64,000 nucleotides of DNA. Origin: Candidatus Roseilinea sp. (GTDB lineage Bacteria; Chloroflexota; Anaerolineae; J036; Brachytrichaceae). Under the pieces are notes generated by a model, which was not told the origin of the DNA, searched no databases, and saw only the letters and a program-made list of their open reading frames with translations. Made by a program: the position numbers and the translations under genes. The DNA lies in contig BPHV01000004.1 of assembly GCA_026003755.1 (NCBI GenBank), positions 1 to 64,000 on the forward strand, given 5' to 3'. Below are positions 46,208 to 54,896 of this stretch, piece after piece. The stretch's first letter is position 1. Each line of letters opens with the position of its first letter.

Positions 46208-48931
46208 TCAAACGACGATGTTGACCAGTCGCCCTTTCACGTAATGCACCTGTCTGGGCGGCGCGCCGTTGATGAAGCGCCGCGCGCCTTCGCTGGCCAG
46301 CGCCGCCTGGGTGATCGCCTCCTCGCTGGCGTCCGCCGGCACCACAATTCGGTCTCGCACTTTGCCGTTGACCTGGACGACGATGGTGATTTCTTCCGCG
46401 CGCGCTGCGGCCTCGTCAACGACGGGGAAGGGCTGGCGATGGATGCTGTAAGGGCGGCCCAGCCTGTGCCACAGCTCCTCGGCCATATGCGGCGCGATCG
46501 GCGCCAGCAGCCGCAACAGGATATCCACCGCCTCGTGCCATTCTGGCGTGCCGGCCAGCCCGGCGTCGCGCGCCCGATACAGCGCGTTGGTGAATTCCAT
46601 CATCGCCGCGACGACCGTGTTGAAGCTGAACGCCTTCAGATCACGCTCATAGCGCTGGATGGTCTGATGCGCGACGCGGCGCAGTTCACGCGCGCTCATC
46701 TGAATGGGCGCGCCCTTGTCCTCCTCCGGCGCCAGCACGATGCGCCACACGCGATCCAGCCAGCGCCGCACGCCGGGCACACCCTGCGTGCTCCATGGCA
46801 CGGTCTGCTCGAAGTCGCTGATGAACATCTCGTAGCCTCGCAGGGCATCTGCGCCGTGCTCGGCGATGACCTCGTCGGGCGTGATCACGTTGCCCTTCGA
46901 TTTGCTCATCTTCTCGTAGTACTCGCGCCCCTTCTCGTCCACGCGCTTCTGCGGCGAGAGGATCAACCCCTGATTGCGCAAGGCGCTGAACGGCTCTTTG
47001 AATTTCACCACGCCCAGGTCGTACAGCACCTTCGTCCACATGCGCGAATACAGCAGGTGGAGCACCGCATGCTCGGCGCCGCCGACGTACATATCCACCG
47101 GCAGCCAGTAGTCAATCTCCTTCGGGTCGCCGATGGCCTTGTCGTTGTGTGGGTCGGCGAAGCGGATGTAATACCAAGACGAGCACGCCCAGGTGGCCAT
47201 CGTGTCGGTCTCGCGCCGTCCGTTCGGTGCGTTGACGAACTCCGGGATGCTCTCCAGCGGTGATTCCCCGTTGGGCCCAGGTTCGTATTCCTTCACCTTG
47301 GGCAACAGCAACGGCAGCTCATCCTCACGCATGGCCACCGGCCCATCCGGCGTATGCACGATGGGGATCGGCGTGCCCCAGTAGCGCTGGCGGCTGATCA
47401 ACCACGGGCGAATCTTGTAATTCACGCGGCGCTTGCCGAAGCCCATGCGCTGGCAATACTCGGTCGCCGCGCGGATGCATGCCTTGCCGTTGTGCATGCC
47501 GGTAATCGGACCGCTGTTCACCATCACGCCGGCTTTATCTTCGTAGGCAGCGGTCATGCGTGACTCATACTCGGCGATCAGAGCAGGATTGATCTGTTGA
47601 TCGTCCTGAATCCCCTGTCGCTTCAGTTCTGCTTCAGGGAAAACCACCACCTTGATCGGCAGGCCGAACTTGCGGGCGAACTCGAAGTCGCGCTGGTCGT
47701 GCGCCGGCACGGCCATGATCGCCCCTGTGCCGTAGCTCATCAGGACGTAGTCGGCAATCCAGATCGGGATGTGCGCGTCGTTCACCGGGTTGATGGCATA
47801 CGCGCCGGTAAATACGCCGGTCTTCTCCTTGTTCTCGGCGGTGCGCTGCTCCTCGGTCTCGCCTTTGGCGAAGGCGATGTAGCGCTCGACGTCGGCGCGC
47901 TGCTCCGGCGTGGTGATTTCGGGCACCAGCGGGTGTTCGGGCGAAAGCACCATGAACGTCGCGCCCCACAGCGTATCCGGCCGCGTGGTGAAGATGGGAA
48001 TGGGGTGACCGCTGTCGGCGACTCGGAAGACGACCTCGGCGCCTTCGCTCTTGCCGATCCAGTTGCGTTGCATCAGCACGATGCGCTCCGGCCAATCCAC
48101 GCTATCCAGATCGTTGATCAGCCGCTCGGCATACGCAGTGATGCGGAAGAACCATTGCTTTAGGGTGCGCTTGATCACCAGCGCGCCGCTGCGCCAGGCG
48201 CGGCCGTTCTCCACCTCCTCGTCGGCGACGACGACTTTGTCCACCGGATCCCAGTTGACCGTGCTCTCGGCCTGAAAGGCGAGGCGGAAGTTGTTCAGGT
48301 AGTCGTTTTGGGCGCGGCGGCTCATGGCGCGCCACCCTTCCGCTGTGATCACCGGCGCGCCTTTGGTGACGACGCCGATGTGTTCTGGATGCGCGTCAAT
48401 GTAGTCGAAGATGGCCTGCGAGCCGCGCTCGGCCAGCTCGGCCTCTAACTCAGCAATCGGGCACGCTTTGTCCTTGCGCGGGTCGTACCACGCATTGAAC
48501 ATCTGGATGAAAATCCATTGCGTCCATCGGTAATAATCGGGATGGGCGCTGTTGATCAGGCGTGACCAGTCATAGCTCAGCCCCATGAGCTTGTACTGGC
48601 GCACGTAGTTGGCGGAGTATTTTTCGTTCAGCTCGTGGGGATCCACCTTGAGTTTGATCGCAGCGTTCTCGGTCGGCAGGCCGAAGGCGTCGAAGCCCAT
48701 CGGATGCAGGACGTTGTAGCCCTTCATGCGGTAGTAGCGGGCGATCACATCTGTGGGCACATAGTTGCGCGCGTGCCCCACCGACATTCCCTCGCCGGAG
48801 GGATACGGGTAAAAGTCCAGCACGTAGTATTTCGGCTTATCGCAGGCCGGCTCGGTCTTATAAAGTTGATCGTGTTCCCAACGGGCTTGCCACTTCGGCT
48901 CGATCTCTTGCGGCTTGTATCTGTCTACCAT
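46208..48931 (-). CDS. leuS: leucyl-tRNA synthetase
   Basis: 907 residues, class I synthetase. The HIGH-type motif is in YPSGEGMSVGHARNYV, the editing domain (CP1) carries TTRPDTLWGATFMVLSPEHPL split around its Thr-rich site, and KMSKSKGN is near residue 673. The C-terminal anticodon and extension domains are complete, ending VKGRLVNIVV. It charges and proofreads tRNA-Leu. A GAGGAG ribosome site precedes the ATG at 48931, and a T-box leader upstream controls it. The new IS copy begins about 40 bases beyond its stop. Confidence 0.97.
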   Translation of the reverse strand: MVDRYKPQEIEPKWQARWEHDQLYKTEPACDKPKYYVLDFYPYPSGEGMSVGHARNYVPTDVIARYYRMKGYNVLHPMGFDAFGLPTENAAIKLKVDPHELNEKYSANYVRQYKLMGLSYDWSRLINSAHPDYYRWTQWIFIQMFNAWYDPRKDKACPIAELEAELAERGSQAIFDYIDAHPEHIGVVTKGAPVITAEGWRAMSRRAQNDYLNNFRLAFQAESTVNWDPVDKVVVADEEVENGRAWRSGALVIKRTLKQWFFRITAYAERLINDLDSVDWPERIVLMQRNWIGKSEGAEVVFRVADSGHPIPIFTTRPDTLWGATFMVLSPEHPLVPEITTPEQRADVERYIAFAKGETEEQRTAENKEKTGVFTGAYAINPVNDAHIPIWIADYVLMSYGTGAIMAVPAHDQRDFEFARKFGLPIKVVVFPEAELKRQGIQDDQQINPALIAEYESRMTAAYEDKAGVMVNSGPITGMHNGKACIRAATEYCQRMGFGKRRVNYKIRPWLISRQRYWGTPIPIVHTPDGPVAMREDELPLLLPKVKEYEPGPNGESPLESIPEFVNAPNGRRETDTMATWACSSWYYIRFADPHNDKAIGDPKEIDYWLPVDMYVGGAEHAVLHLLYSRMWTKVLYDLGVVKFKEPFSALRNQGLILSPQKRVDEKGREYYEKMSKSKGNVITPDEVIAEHGADALRGYEMFISDFEQTVPWSTQGVPGVRRWLDRVWRIVLAPEEDKGAPIQMSARELRRVAHQTIQRYERDLKAFSFNTVVAAMMEFTNALYRARDAGLAGTPEWHEAVDILLRLLAPIAPHMAEELWHRLGRPYSIHRQPFPVVDEAAARAEEITIVVQVNGKVRDRIVVPADASEEAITQAALASEGARRFINGAPPRQVHYVKGRLVNIVV

Positions 48932-48966
48932 CTTGCACGCTCCTCAACCATGCAACTAAGATGGAT

Positions 48967-49275
48967 GTAAGAAGAAAGCCCACCCGTCCGCTCAGGGACG
49001 AGTGGGCCCCGTGGTACCACCCTGATTCGTCTGGCCCAGAAGTCAGATGTCGGATAACCAGAATTCAGACTACTATCTGATTTCTGATCTCTGACCTTCT
49101 GACTTCTGACACTCAAAGACCTCAATTGCGCAATAACGGGCGCACCCGTGTTGTTCACGCTCGCGGACGAGTTCGGCCTAATGCGCTCCCTGTGGGCGCT
49201 GTGCCGGGCTCTCACCTCGCTCCTCCGACTCGCTGCAGGGATGGTCTACTACTTCCGGTCGTCGCTTTGTGCATG
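48967..49275 (-). promoter_or_regulatory. T-box riboswitch leader of leuS (Leu, CUC specifier)
   Basis: On the minus strand the invariant T-box reads AGGGTGGTACCACGG (in 49007-49023). It is followed by a terminator hairpin, GCCCAC with GTGGGC (arms within 48978-49007), and TTTCTTCTT. Stem I is recognisable by AAGTAGTAGA and GGTGAGAGCCCGG, with GAACTC where the specifier is expected, giving codon CTC (49169-49171) for tRNA-Leu(GAG). Uncharged tRNA-Leu would favour the antiterminator and leuS expression. Between stem I and the T-box lies a block of GTCAGAA heptamers. The 5' limit is approximate. Confidence 0.88.
49043..49110 (-). repeat. heptamer-derived inverted repeat inside the leuS leader
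   Basis: On the minus strand CAGAAGTCAGA near its 5' side can pair perfectly over 11 bases with TCTGACTTCTG near 49040-49050. The units match the TTCTGAC array at 22529-22600. It forms an extra hairpin between stem I and the antiterminator. Confidence 0.7.
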
Positions 49276-49308
49276 AGCGAGCGGCGACCCGCTCACGCAG
49301 GATTGTCA

Positions 49309-49381
49309 TGGACCAGAGGGGACTTGAACCCCTGACCTTCTCAATGCCATTGAGACGCGCTCCCAACTGCGCCACTGGCCC
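49309..49381 (-). tRNA. tRNA-Ala (anticodon GGC)
   Basis: 73 bases. The acceptor arms GGGCCAG and CTGGTCC pair with one G-U, the anticodon arm TCTCA/TGAGA encloses ATGGCAT, the T arm is AGGGG-TTCAAGT-CCCCT, and the discriminator is A. CCA is not encoded. It lies about 30 bases upstream of the leuS T-box leader on the same strand. Confidence 0.95.
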
Positions 49382-49655
49382 TTGGGCGGAAGAAATTATA
49401 CACGAATGCGCATCGCGCCTGGGCGGCGGCGGGATTTGCCAACTCCTCCCCTCAATCCGACGAGCAACGCTTCGCCATCGTCGCCGCTGCCGGCGTGCAC
49501 ACCTCCGATGCGGCGCCGCTCAGCCCGCAGCGCGCAGTGAACGACTCCGAATCACATGGGCGTGATTGACGCGACGTTCTCGCCCAGGGGGAACGCTCGC
49601 TGGCGCGCGCGGCGGTGGAACGTATCCCGCCGCCGTCCGCGGCCGGCACGGACGG

Positions 49656-49799
49656 GCCGCTGTTGCTACTCGACCTGACCGATAAAAGCACGGCTAGGTC
49701 GTCGCTAATTCGCCGGACAGCAGCCTGCGTCGCATCGCTTTTGCACCCGACGGAAAGACCTACGTGACCGTCACAAGCGACGGCACAATCGTGATATGA
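49656..49799 (+). pseudogene. fragment of a WD40-type beta-propeller gene
   Basis: Reads LLLLDLTDKST, then after a frame change NSPDSSLRRIAFAPDGKTYVTVTSDGTIVI split by a stop-flanked start, ending TGA at 49797-49799. AFAPDGK and SDGTIVI are a single WD40 blade. Weak traces such as FSPRGN lie upstream near 49580. The rest of the gene is lost. Confidence 0.45.
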
Positions 49800-49826
49800 A
49801 GCGTGCCGTCGCCCTGAAGCGGTCAC

Positions 49827-50241
49827 CTAGCAGCGCAGGAAGGCAGCGAATAGTGAGCCGAAGAAGAACAAGCCGACAAATGCCCACAACCCCAAGCTGC
49901 GCCGGCCGGCCAACAGTCCAACGGCATCGGCGCCCAACTGTAGCCCTAGTGCCATCACGCCCACGGCCAAGCCTGTGACCATCAGCCGGCGCGCACCATG
50001 GCGAGGATGTCGGCTGTGCTCTTCTCACCGTATAACGCGAATCCTCGACACACGCCTTTGAAGAAAAGGAACTCCAGCGCGACGCCGACGGCTCTGCCGA
50101 TCTACCTCACGCCCCACATTCGTCTCCACCTCGCGCACCCCGCTCTGATGGATGCCGGGTTGCCAACTGCCCGCGCCGACCGATGACCGCGGTGCCGAAC
50201 ACGAGAATAGACACAAGCAAGCCGATGAGTGAAACCACCAT
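49827..50241 (-). pseudogene. degraded small membrane-protein gene
   Basis: From the ATG at 50241 a hydrophobic helix (VVSLIGLLVSILVFGTAVIGRR) is read, but the frame shifts at least twice before two more helices (VTGLAVGVMALGLQLG and LGLWAFVGLFFFGSLFAAFL) and a stop at 49827. The three helices and the cytoplasmic stretch between them suggest one former gene of about 130 residues. Family not recognised. Confidence 0.4.
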
Positions 50242-50358
50242 AAAATGATCCTGCCTCAAGATAACGCGATGACGCATCTAGACCCAATCACACCACAAAC
50301 GAGCGCTTAGGTGGCAAGTAGAGGCTCAATTCCCTCTAACCACCGGCGCCCTGCCCCA

Positions 50359-51585
50359 TCACCACGCGCCGCGCAGGATCTGCTCCAGCCCGGCAACGTC
50401 GAGCGGGCGCGGACTCATCCGCAGCAGCCGCTGATACATCGCCGCTTGCTGCGCCATCGGTCGAAGATGCGCCTCCCCCACCCCAATATCCCGTAGGCGC
50501 ATCGGCAAGCCCACATCTTGCTTCAAGCGCTGAATTGCCTCGACGCATCGCCGGCCGGCCTCGGCCGCGCTCATGCCCTTCACCTCTTCACCCAGCCAGG
50601 CCGCAATCCGAGCAAACCGCCTCGGCGCAGCCGGCAGCAAGTATTCGACGACATACGGCAGAAGCAGACCGGTGCCCAACCCATGCGAGGTGTGCGTCGC
50701 TGCACCGACGGGGTATTGCAGCGCATGGGCAGCACCCAAACCTGCGCTGCTAAATGCCATGCCGGCCAGCAAGGCCGCCAGGTGCATGCCTTCACGCGCA
50801 GCGATGTTCTTGGGCTGATAAACGGCCAGGCGGAGATTTCGGCCGATCAATCGGATGGCCCGCTCGGCCAGCGCGTCGGTGATCGGCTGGCGACCGGTGA
50901 ACTGCGGACGCGCATCAGGCGGTACATCCATCGCATTGTATCCGATCACTGTATAGGCCTCTACGGCATGGACGAGCGCATCCATGCCGCTCTCGGCCGT
51001 AACGTTGGGCGGACAGGTGAGCGTGAGCAATGGGTCCACAACAGCTAAGCGCGGTCGCAAATAGGAGCTAGCCACCGCCAGCTTGAGATGTCGGGCTTCA
51101 TCTTCGATCACAGCCACGGCGGTGACCTCGGATCCCGTGCCGGCCGTGGTCGGCACCGCGATCACCGGCACGGTTGGGCCGGGCACTTTGTTCTCGCCAA
51201 AGTAATCTGCTGCACTGCCCCCGTGCGTGTAAACCGCAGCAGCGACCTTGGCCACATCCATATTGCTGCCGCCGCCCAGGCCAACGATGAAATCGGGCTT
51301 CACGGCGCGCGCAGCATCCGCAGCCGCATTCACGGCCATCGTGCCCGGCTCCGGCGCGCTCCCCTCGAACACGTGACTTTCGACCTGTGACTCATCGAGG
51401 CTTCGCCGCAATGCATCCACCAGACCGGCTTTGACCATGTTCGGGTCGGCGACGATGAGCGCACGGCTGAGATTGCGGTGGCGCGCCTCGACACCAATGC
51501 GCTCGGCCGCGCCACAGCCGAACAGGATTTCATCCGAGGTGCTGAACCGCCAGGTGGCTCGAAGTGCGTTTGCCATACCCGGCAT
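50359..51585 (-). CDS. iron-containing (group III) alcohol dehydrogenase
   Basis: 408 residues, or 405 from the ATG at 51576. NAD-binding GLGGGSNMDVAKVAA and PTTAGTGSEVTAVAVI are standard. The metal ligands appear as D of MDALVHAVEAY with its His, then the His residues of GAAHALQYPVGAATHTSHG. It interconverts alcohols and aldehydes, for example lactaldehyde or glycolaldehyde in sugar breakdown. It diverges from the propeller gene over an 18-bp palindrome, so the two are probably co-controlled. Confidence 0.9.
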   Translation of the reverse strand: MPGMANALRATWRFSTSDEILFGCGAAERIGVEARHRNLSRALIVADPNMVKAGLVDALRRSLDESQVESHVFEGSAPEPGTMAVNAAADAARAVKPDFIVGLGGGSNMDVAKVAAAVYTHGGSAADYFGENKVPGPTVPVIAVPTTAGTGSEVTAVAVIEDEARHLKLAVASSYLRPRLAVVDPLLTLTCPPNVTAESGMDALVHAVEAYTVIGYNAMDVPPDARPQFTGRQPITDALAERAIRLIGRNLRLAVYQPKNIAAREGMHLAALLAGMAFSSAGLGAAHALQYPVGAATHTSHGLGTGLLLPYVVEYLLPAAPRRFARIAAWLGEEVKGMSAAEAGRRCVEAIQRLKQDVGLPMRLRDIGVGEAHLRPMAQQAAMYQRLLRMSPRPLDVAGLEQILRGAW

Positions 51586-51639
51586 AGGGTATACCGAAGG
51601 CGCGATTTGACAATTCGGAAGGTCACACTACACTTGGTT

Positions 51640-51659
51640 ATTGATTATCAATAATCAAT
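51640..51659. promoter_or_regulatory. perfect 20-bp palindrome between two divergent genes
   Basis: ATTGATTATCAATAATCAAT, a complete inverted repeat in a locally AT-rich gap. The end overlaps the ATG at 51658. Likely operator for the GntR-type regulator encoded two genes on, though its true site is unknown. Confidence 0.6.
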
Positions 51660-52857
51660 GATGAAAACACGCTGGCCTTCCACACCGCCTCCGGATTGCC
51701 CCTTCGCGCCATCCGCAGCGTTCGATGGGTTGATCTTCACCGGCCGCCACGCGGAGTACACCCACGCCGACACGTGGTACCCAAGCTGGGCGACGGACAA
51801 CCATCTGTATTCCCCATGGACGGACGGCAACTTTGATCGTCCGCGCACGCGCCCCTTTGAAGAACCGGGCGCGGTGGAGTGCAGTTCCAAACTCGATAAC
51901 CCGGCCAACGCCGGACGCGGCGATAAGTCCGGCACCGGCCAGGCCAGAATCATCGGCGATGACCCTCTGCACCTCACCGTGGAGAACCTGGGCATCCATT
52001 ACGCTACGCCGTTGCCCTACGGCGGGCGCTACCCTTGCGGCAGCCTGGTTTACAACAGCGTGTGGTACTACGGCACCTACTGCCTAGACGAAAGCGACCG
52101 CGGCCTCAACTGGGACATCCTGGGGCCGTTCGTCGGCTTTCGCATCTCGCGGGATTACGGCCGCACCTGGGAAGACTGCCCACACACCCCCGCCCGGCCG
52201 ATCTTCGGCGAATCAGGCAAGGACGGCGCCAAGGTCAAAATCGGCGCACCCCACTTTGTGGACTTCGGCAAAAACATGCAGCATTCGCCCGACGGCAAGG
52301 CCTACCTGGTCGGCCACGGCGCAACGCGGCCGGATGCTGAGCTGGCCTGGATCGCCGGCGATCAGGCCTATTTGATCCGCGTGACGCCCCATCCGGAGAA
52401 CATGAACGACCCAGGGCAATACGAATTCTTCGCCGGCCACGATGCTTCGGGCAAGCCAATCTGGAGTCACAACTTCAGGGACATCCGGCCGTTGCTGGAG
52501 TGGAACGGACGCATCGGCCATGTCACGGTGACCTATAACGCGCCGCTGCGCAAGTACCTCATGTGCGTCACGGACGGTTGGCCCACCATCAGCACGATGA
52601 ACACCTTTCTGCTCGAGGCCGACGCGCTCACCGGCCCCTGGCGCCTGATCACGTTCATGGCGCAGTTCGGCCCACAGGCCTATTTCGTCAACATCCCCTC
52701 TAAGTTCATCAGCCCCGACGGCGAAACCTTCTGGCTGTGCTACTCGGCGAACTTCACCAACCAACCCGGGGCATACGGCACCCAATTCGAGCCTAATCCG
52801 CCGGGCAGCCGCTACGCCATGTGCCTGCAAGAAGTGCGCCTCCACCGCCGCGGATGA
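51658..52857 (+). CDS. predicted beta-propeller protein, glycosidase- or lyase-like, unknown
   Basis: 399 residues, no signal peptide. Repeated short beta motifs suggest a five-bladed propeller: DTWYPSWATDNHLYSPWTDG, FRISRDYGRTWEDC (an Asp-box-like turn), HSPDGKAYLVGHG and SPDGETFWLCYSANF. This resembles DUF4185/GH43-like folds that act on sugars, but I cannot name the enzyme. It overlaps the GntR gene by four bases (ATGA), so both are one unit. Start choice: ATG at 51658 or 51661. Confidence 0.6.
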   Translation: MMKTRWPSTPPPDCPFAPSAAFDGLIFTGRHAEYTHADTWYPSWATDNHLYSPWTDGNFDRPRTRPFEEPGAVECSSKLDNPANAGRGDKSGTGQARIIGDDPLHLTVENLGIHYATPLPYGGRYPCGSLVYNSVWYYGTYCLDESDRGLNWDILGPFVGFRISRDYGRTWEDCPHTPARPIFGESGKDGAKVKIGAPHFVDFGKNMQHSPDGKAYLVGHGATRPDAELAWIAGDQAYLIRVTPHPENMNDPGQYEFFAGHDASGKPIWSHNFRDIRPLLEWNGRIGHVTVTYNAPLRKYLMCVTDGWPTISTMNTFLLEADALTGPWRLITFMAQFGPQAYFVNIPSKFISPDGETFWLCYSANFTNQPGAYGTQFEPNPPGSRYAMCLQEVRLHRRG

Positions 52858-53594
52858 TGCGTATGCCTCCCCCGCCCTCATCCCTGCCGCGACGCCTCTC
52901 CATGAGCCGCTCGCTTGCCCATCAGGTGATGCAGCAACTGCGGAGAGAGATCATCCACGGCAAACTCGCGCCCGGCGAGCGCCTGGTCGAGCTGGACATC
53001 GCGCAACGCATGGGGACGAGCCAGGGGCCGGTGCGCGAGGCGCTGCAGATGCTCGAACGTGATGGCCTGGTTGAGCGACGCGCACATACCGCCACCTTCG
53101 TCGCGCCGATGTCCTTCGACGACATGTATGAGCTGTTCAAGATCCGCAGCTTGGTGGAAAGCTATGCCATCCGACGCGCCGCAAAGCGCATCACCGATGC
53201 TGATTGCGACATGCTCGATGGGTTGATCGCCGACATGCACCACGCCGGCCTCCGCGATGACATGGTCGCGCTCGTCGAGCACGACATGGCCTTTCACCGT
53301 CACCTGTGCGAATGGTCGGGCAGCCCCACCGTGGTGCAGATGTGGATGCCGCTCTATGCACAGATTCAGCGCTTCATCGCTCAGAACCATCCACTCCACT
53401 TCAAGCGGCTGGCCGACATCGCCGACACCCATCATCCGATCGTCGCCGCCTTGCGCAAGCGCAAGCCGGCGGCCGCCGCACGTGCCGTGCGCGAGCACAT
53501 CATGCTGATCTGGTCGCTGATGGAGCGTCGCAACATCCAAAAGAGGACTCCGCCGATGTGCCGGACGGAGAGCAGTATGCGCCTCAAGTCGTGA
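52854..53594 (+). CDS. GntR family (FadR/FCD) transcriptional regulator
   Basis: 246 residues from the ATG at 52854, coupled to the preceding stop; an ATG at 52902 is possible. The winged helix holds LRREIIHGKLAPGERLVELDIAQRMG (over 20 residues in total) with QGPVREALQMLERDGLV. The FCD effector domain includes EHDMAFHRHLCEWSG and HHPIVAALRKRKPAAAARAVREH, with His/Asp metal-binding positions. FCD regulators sense organic acids or sugar acids, fitting this locus. Confidence 0.88.
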   Translation: MMRMPPPPSSLPRRLSMSRSLAHQVMQQLRREIIHGKLAPGERLVELDIAQRMGTSQGPVREALQMLERDGLVERRAHTATFVAPMSFDDMYELFKIRSLVESYAIRRAAKRITDADCDMLDGLIADMHHAGLRDDMVALVEHDMAFHRHLCEWSGSPTVVQMWMPLYAQIQRFIAQNHPLHFKRLADIADTHHPIVAALRKRKPAAAARAVREHIMLIWSLMERRNIQKRTPPMCRTESSMRLKS

Positions 53595-53652
53595 AAGGAG
53601 CGCGGCATGCGTGCAACAGGCCTCGACCACAGTGTCACTTTCACACCATCGC

Positions 53653-53680
53653 TTGACATCACCCCCCGGAACGCTATTAT
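53653..53680 (+). promoter_or_regulatory. promoter of the LacI-type regulator
   Basis: TTGACA (53653-53658), 16 bases, TATTAT (53675-53680). The operator lies two bases downstream. Confidence 0.75.
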
Positions 53681-53682
53681 TG

Positions 53683-53698
53683 CCGGTAGCGCTACCGG
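53683..53698. promoter_or_regulatory. LacI-family operator
   Basis: CCGGTAGCGCTACCGG, a perfect 16-bp palindrome with the central CG and GGTA/TACC half-site pattern of LacI-family operators. It overlaps the expected transcription start, so the regulator should repress itself and perhaps the sugar operon read through from here. Confidence 0.8.
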
Positions 53699-53720
53699 TA
53701 TCGGTTCCGGCCGCCAACCC

Positions 53721-54761
53721 ATGGGCACCTCGACCAACGCCGTCACCATTGCCGACATCGCCCGCGCCGCCGGGGTGTCGGTCTCCACCGTCTCACGCAT
53801 CCTCAACAACAAGCCGGATGTGGCCGAAGCGACGCGTCAGCGCGTGCAAACCATCATCGCCGAGCTGGGCTTCACGCCACACGCCCATGCGCAACGACTG
53901 GCTGCCGGCTGTAGCCGCGCCATCGCCCTGCTCTTCCCCGATGCGCAGCTCAGCCTGATGCGCGAAGAGTTCATCCTAGGCACAGCCAAAGCTGCCAGCG
54001 ATGCCTCATACACGTTCTACCTGATGACGAACGCCCCCTCGCGTCATCAACTCGCGGCGCTCTGCCGCAGCGCACTGACCGATGGCATCATCCTGATGGA
54101 GATTCACCTGCGCGATTGGCGCGTGAGCTACTTGAAACGGGTCGGCTTCCCGTTCGTCATGATCGGCCGCTGCGCGAACAACAATGGGATCAGCTTCATT
54201 GATATGGACTTCGAGCGCGGCATCGCACACGCCGTGGAGCACCTTGTCAACCTGGGACACCGCAAGATTGCCCTACTCGCCTCCCCCGACGACGTATACG
54301 AGCGTGGCTATGGGCCGGCGGTGCGCAGCCGCGACGGCTATGTGCGAATTTGCGCGCAGCTTGGCCTGCCGGCGATCATCGCGCCCGCCAACGACACGCA
54401 AGCGGAGTTGGCCGAAGCGACGCATATGCTGCTCGATCGTCATCCCGATCTCACGGCGATCGTCTCGATGCACGGCGATACGACGATCGCGGTATATCGC
54501 GCGCTCGAAGCGCGCAACCTGCGCATCCCAGAAGATGTGTCGGTGATCGCGTTCATCACCCGCCGCGTGGCGGAGCTATTCACGCCGCCGCTGGCTGCCA
54601 TAGACTTTCCGGCTTACGACTTCGGCTATCAGGCCGGGCGCATGCTCATCGCACAACTGCAGGGCGCCGGCCACGTGGAGCACATTCTCCCTTCACCGCA
54701 GCTCATCCTACGCCGGAGCATCGCCCCACCGCGCACGTCGAGACCAAACGGCTCGGCCTGA
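53721..54761 (+). CDS. LacI family transcriptional regulator
   Basis: 346 residues from the ATG at 53721; a longer frame from 53607 runs through the promoter and operator and is rejected. The helix-turn-helix is VTIADIARAAGVSVSTVSRILN, with the hinge AHAQRLAAG. The periplasmic-binding-like effector domain has RAIALLFPD, GIILMEIH and GHRKIALLAS. Ligand presumably a sugar imported by the adjacent ABC system. Confidence 0.92.
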   Translation: MGTSTNAVTIADIARAAGVSVSTVSRILNNKPDVAEATRQRVQTIIAELGFTPHAHAQRLAAGCSRAIALLFPDAQLSLMREEFILGTAKAASDASYTFYLMTNAPSRHQLAALCRSALTDGIILMEIHLRDWRVSYLKRVGFPFVMIGRCANNNGISFIDMDFERGIAHAVEHLVNLGHRKIALLASPDDVYERGYGPAVRSRDGYVRICAQLGLPAIIAPANDTQAELAEATHMLLDRHPDLTAIVSMHGDTTIAVYRALEARNLRIPEDVSVIAFITRRVAELFTPPLAAIDFPAYDFGYQAGRMLIAQLQGAGHVEHILPSPQLILRRSIAPPRTSRPNGSA

Positions 54762-54774
54762 CAATCGTACGGAT

Positions 54775-54820
54775 CACAAAAGGAGGGATGCCTATCGAGG
54801 ATCGCTATTGCTCTTTTGTG
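54775..54820 (+). other. 8-bp hairpin between the lacI-type and binding-protein genes
   Basis: CACAAAAG (54775-54782) with CTTTTGTG (54813-54820). No U-run follows. A short frame with AGGAGGG next to its ATG (54788-54913, 41 residues) lies in the loop and overlaps the next gene; I do not consider it an established gene. Confidence 0.35.
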
Positions 54821-54896
54821 CAAGACCCAATGCACGCGCTTAATTTCAGCTCAAGATTAGACAGAGACCGTTACTTCAAAAATCCAGGAGGATTCC

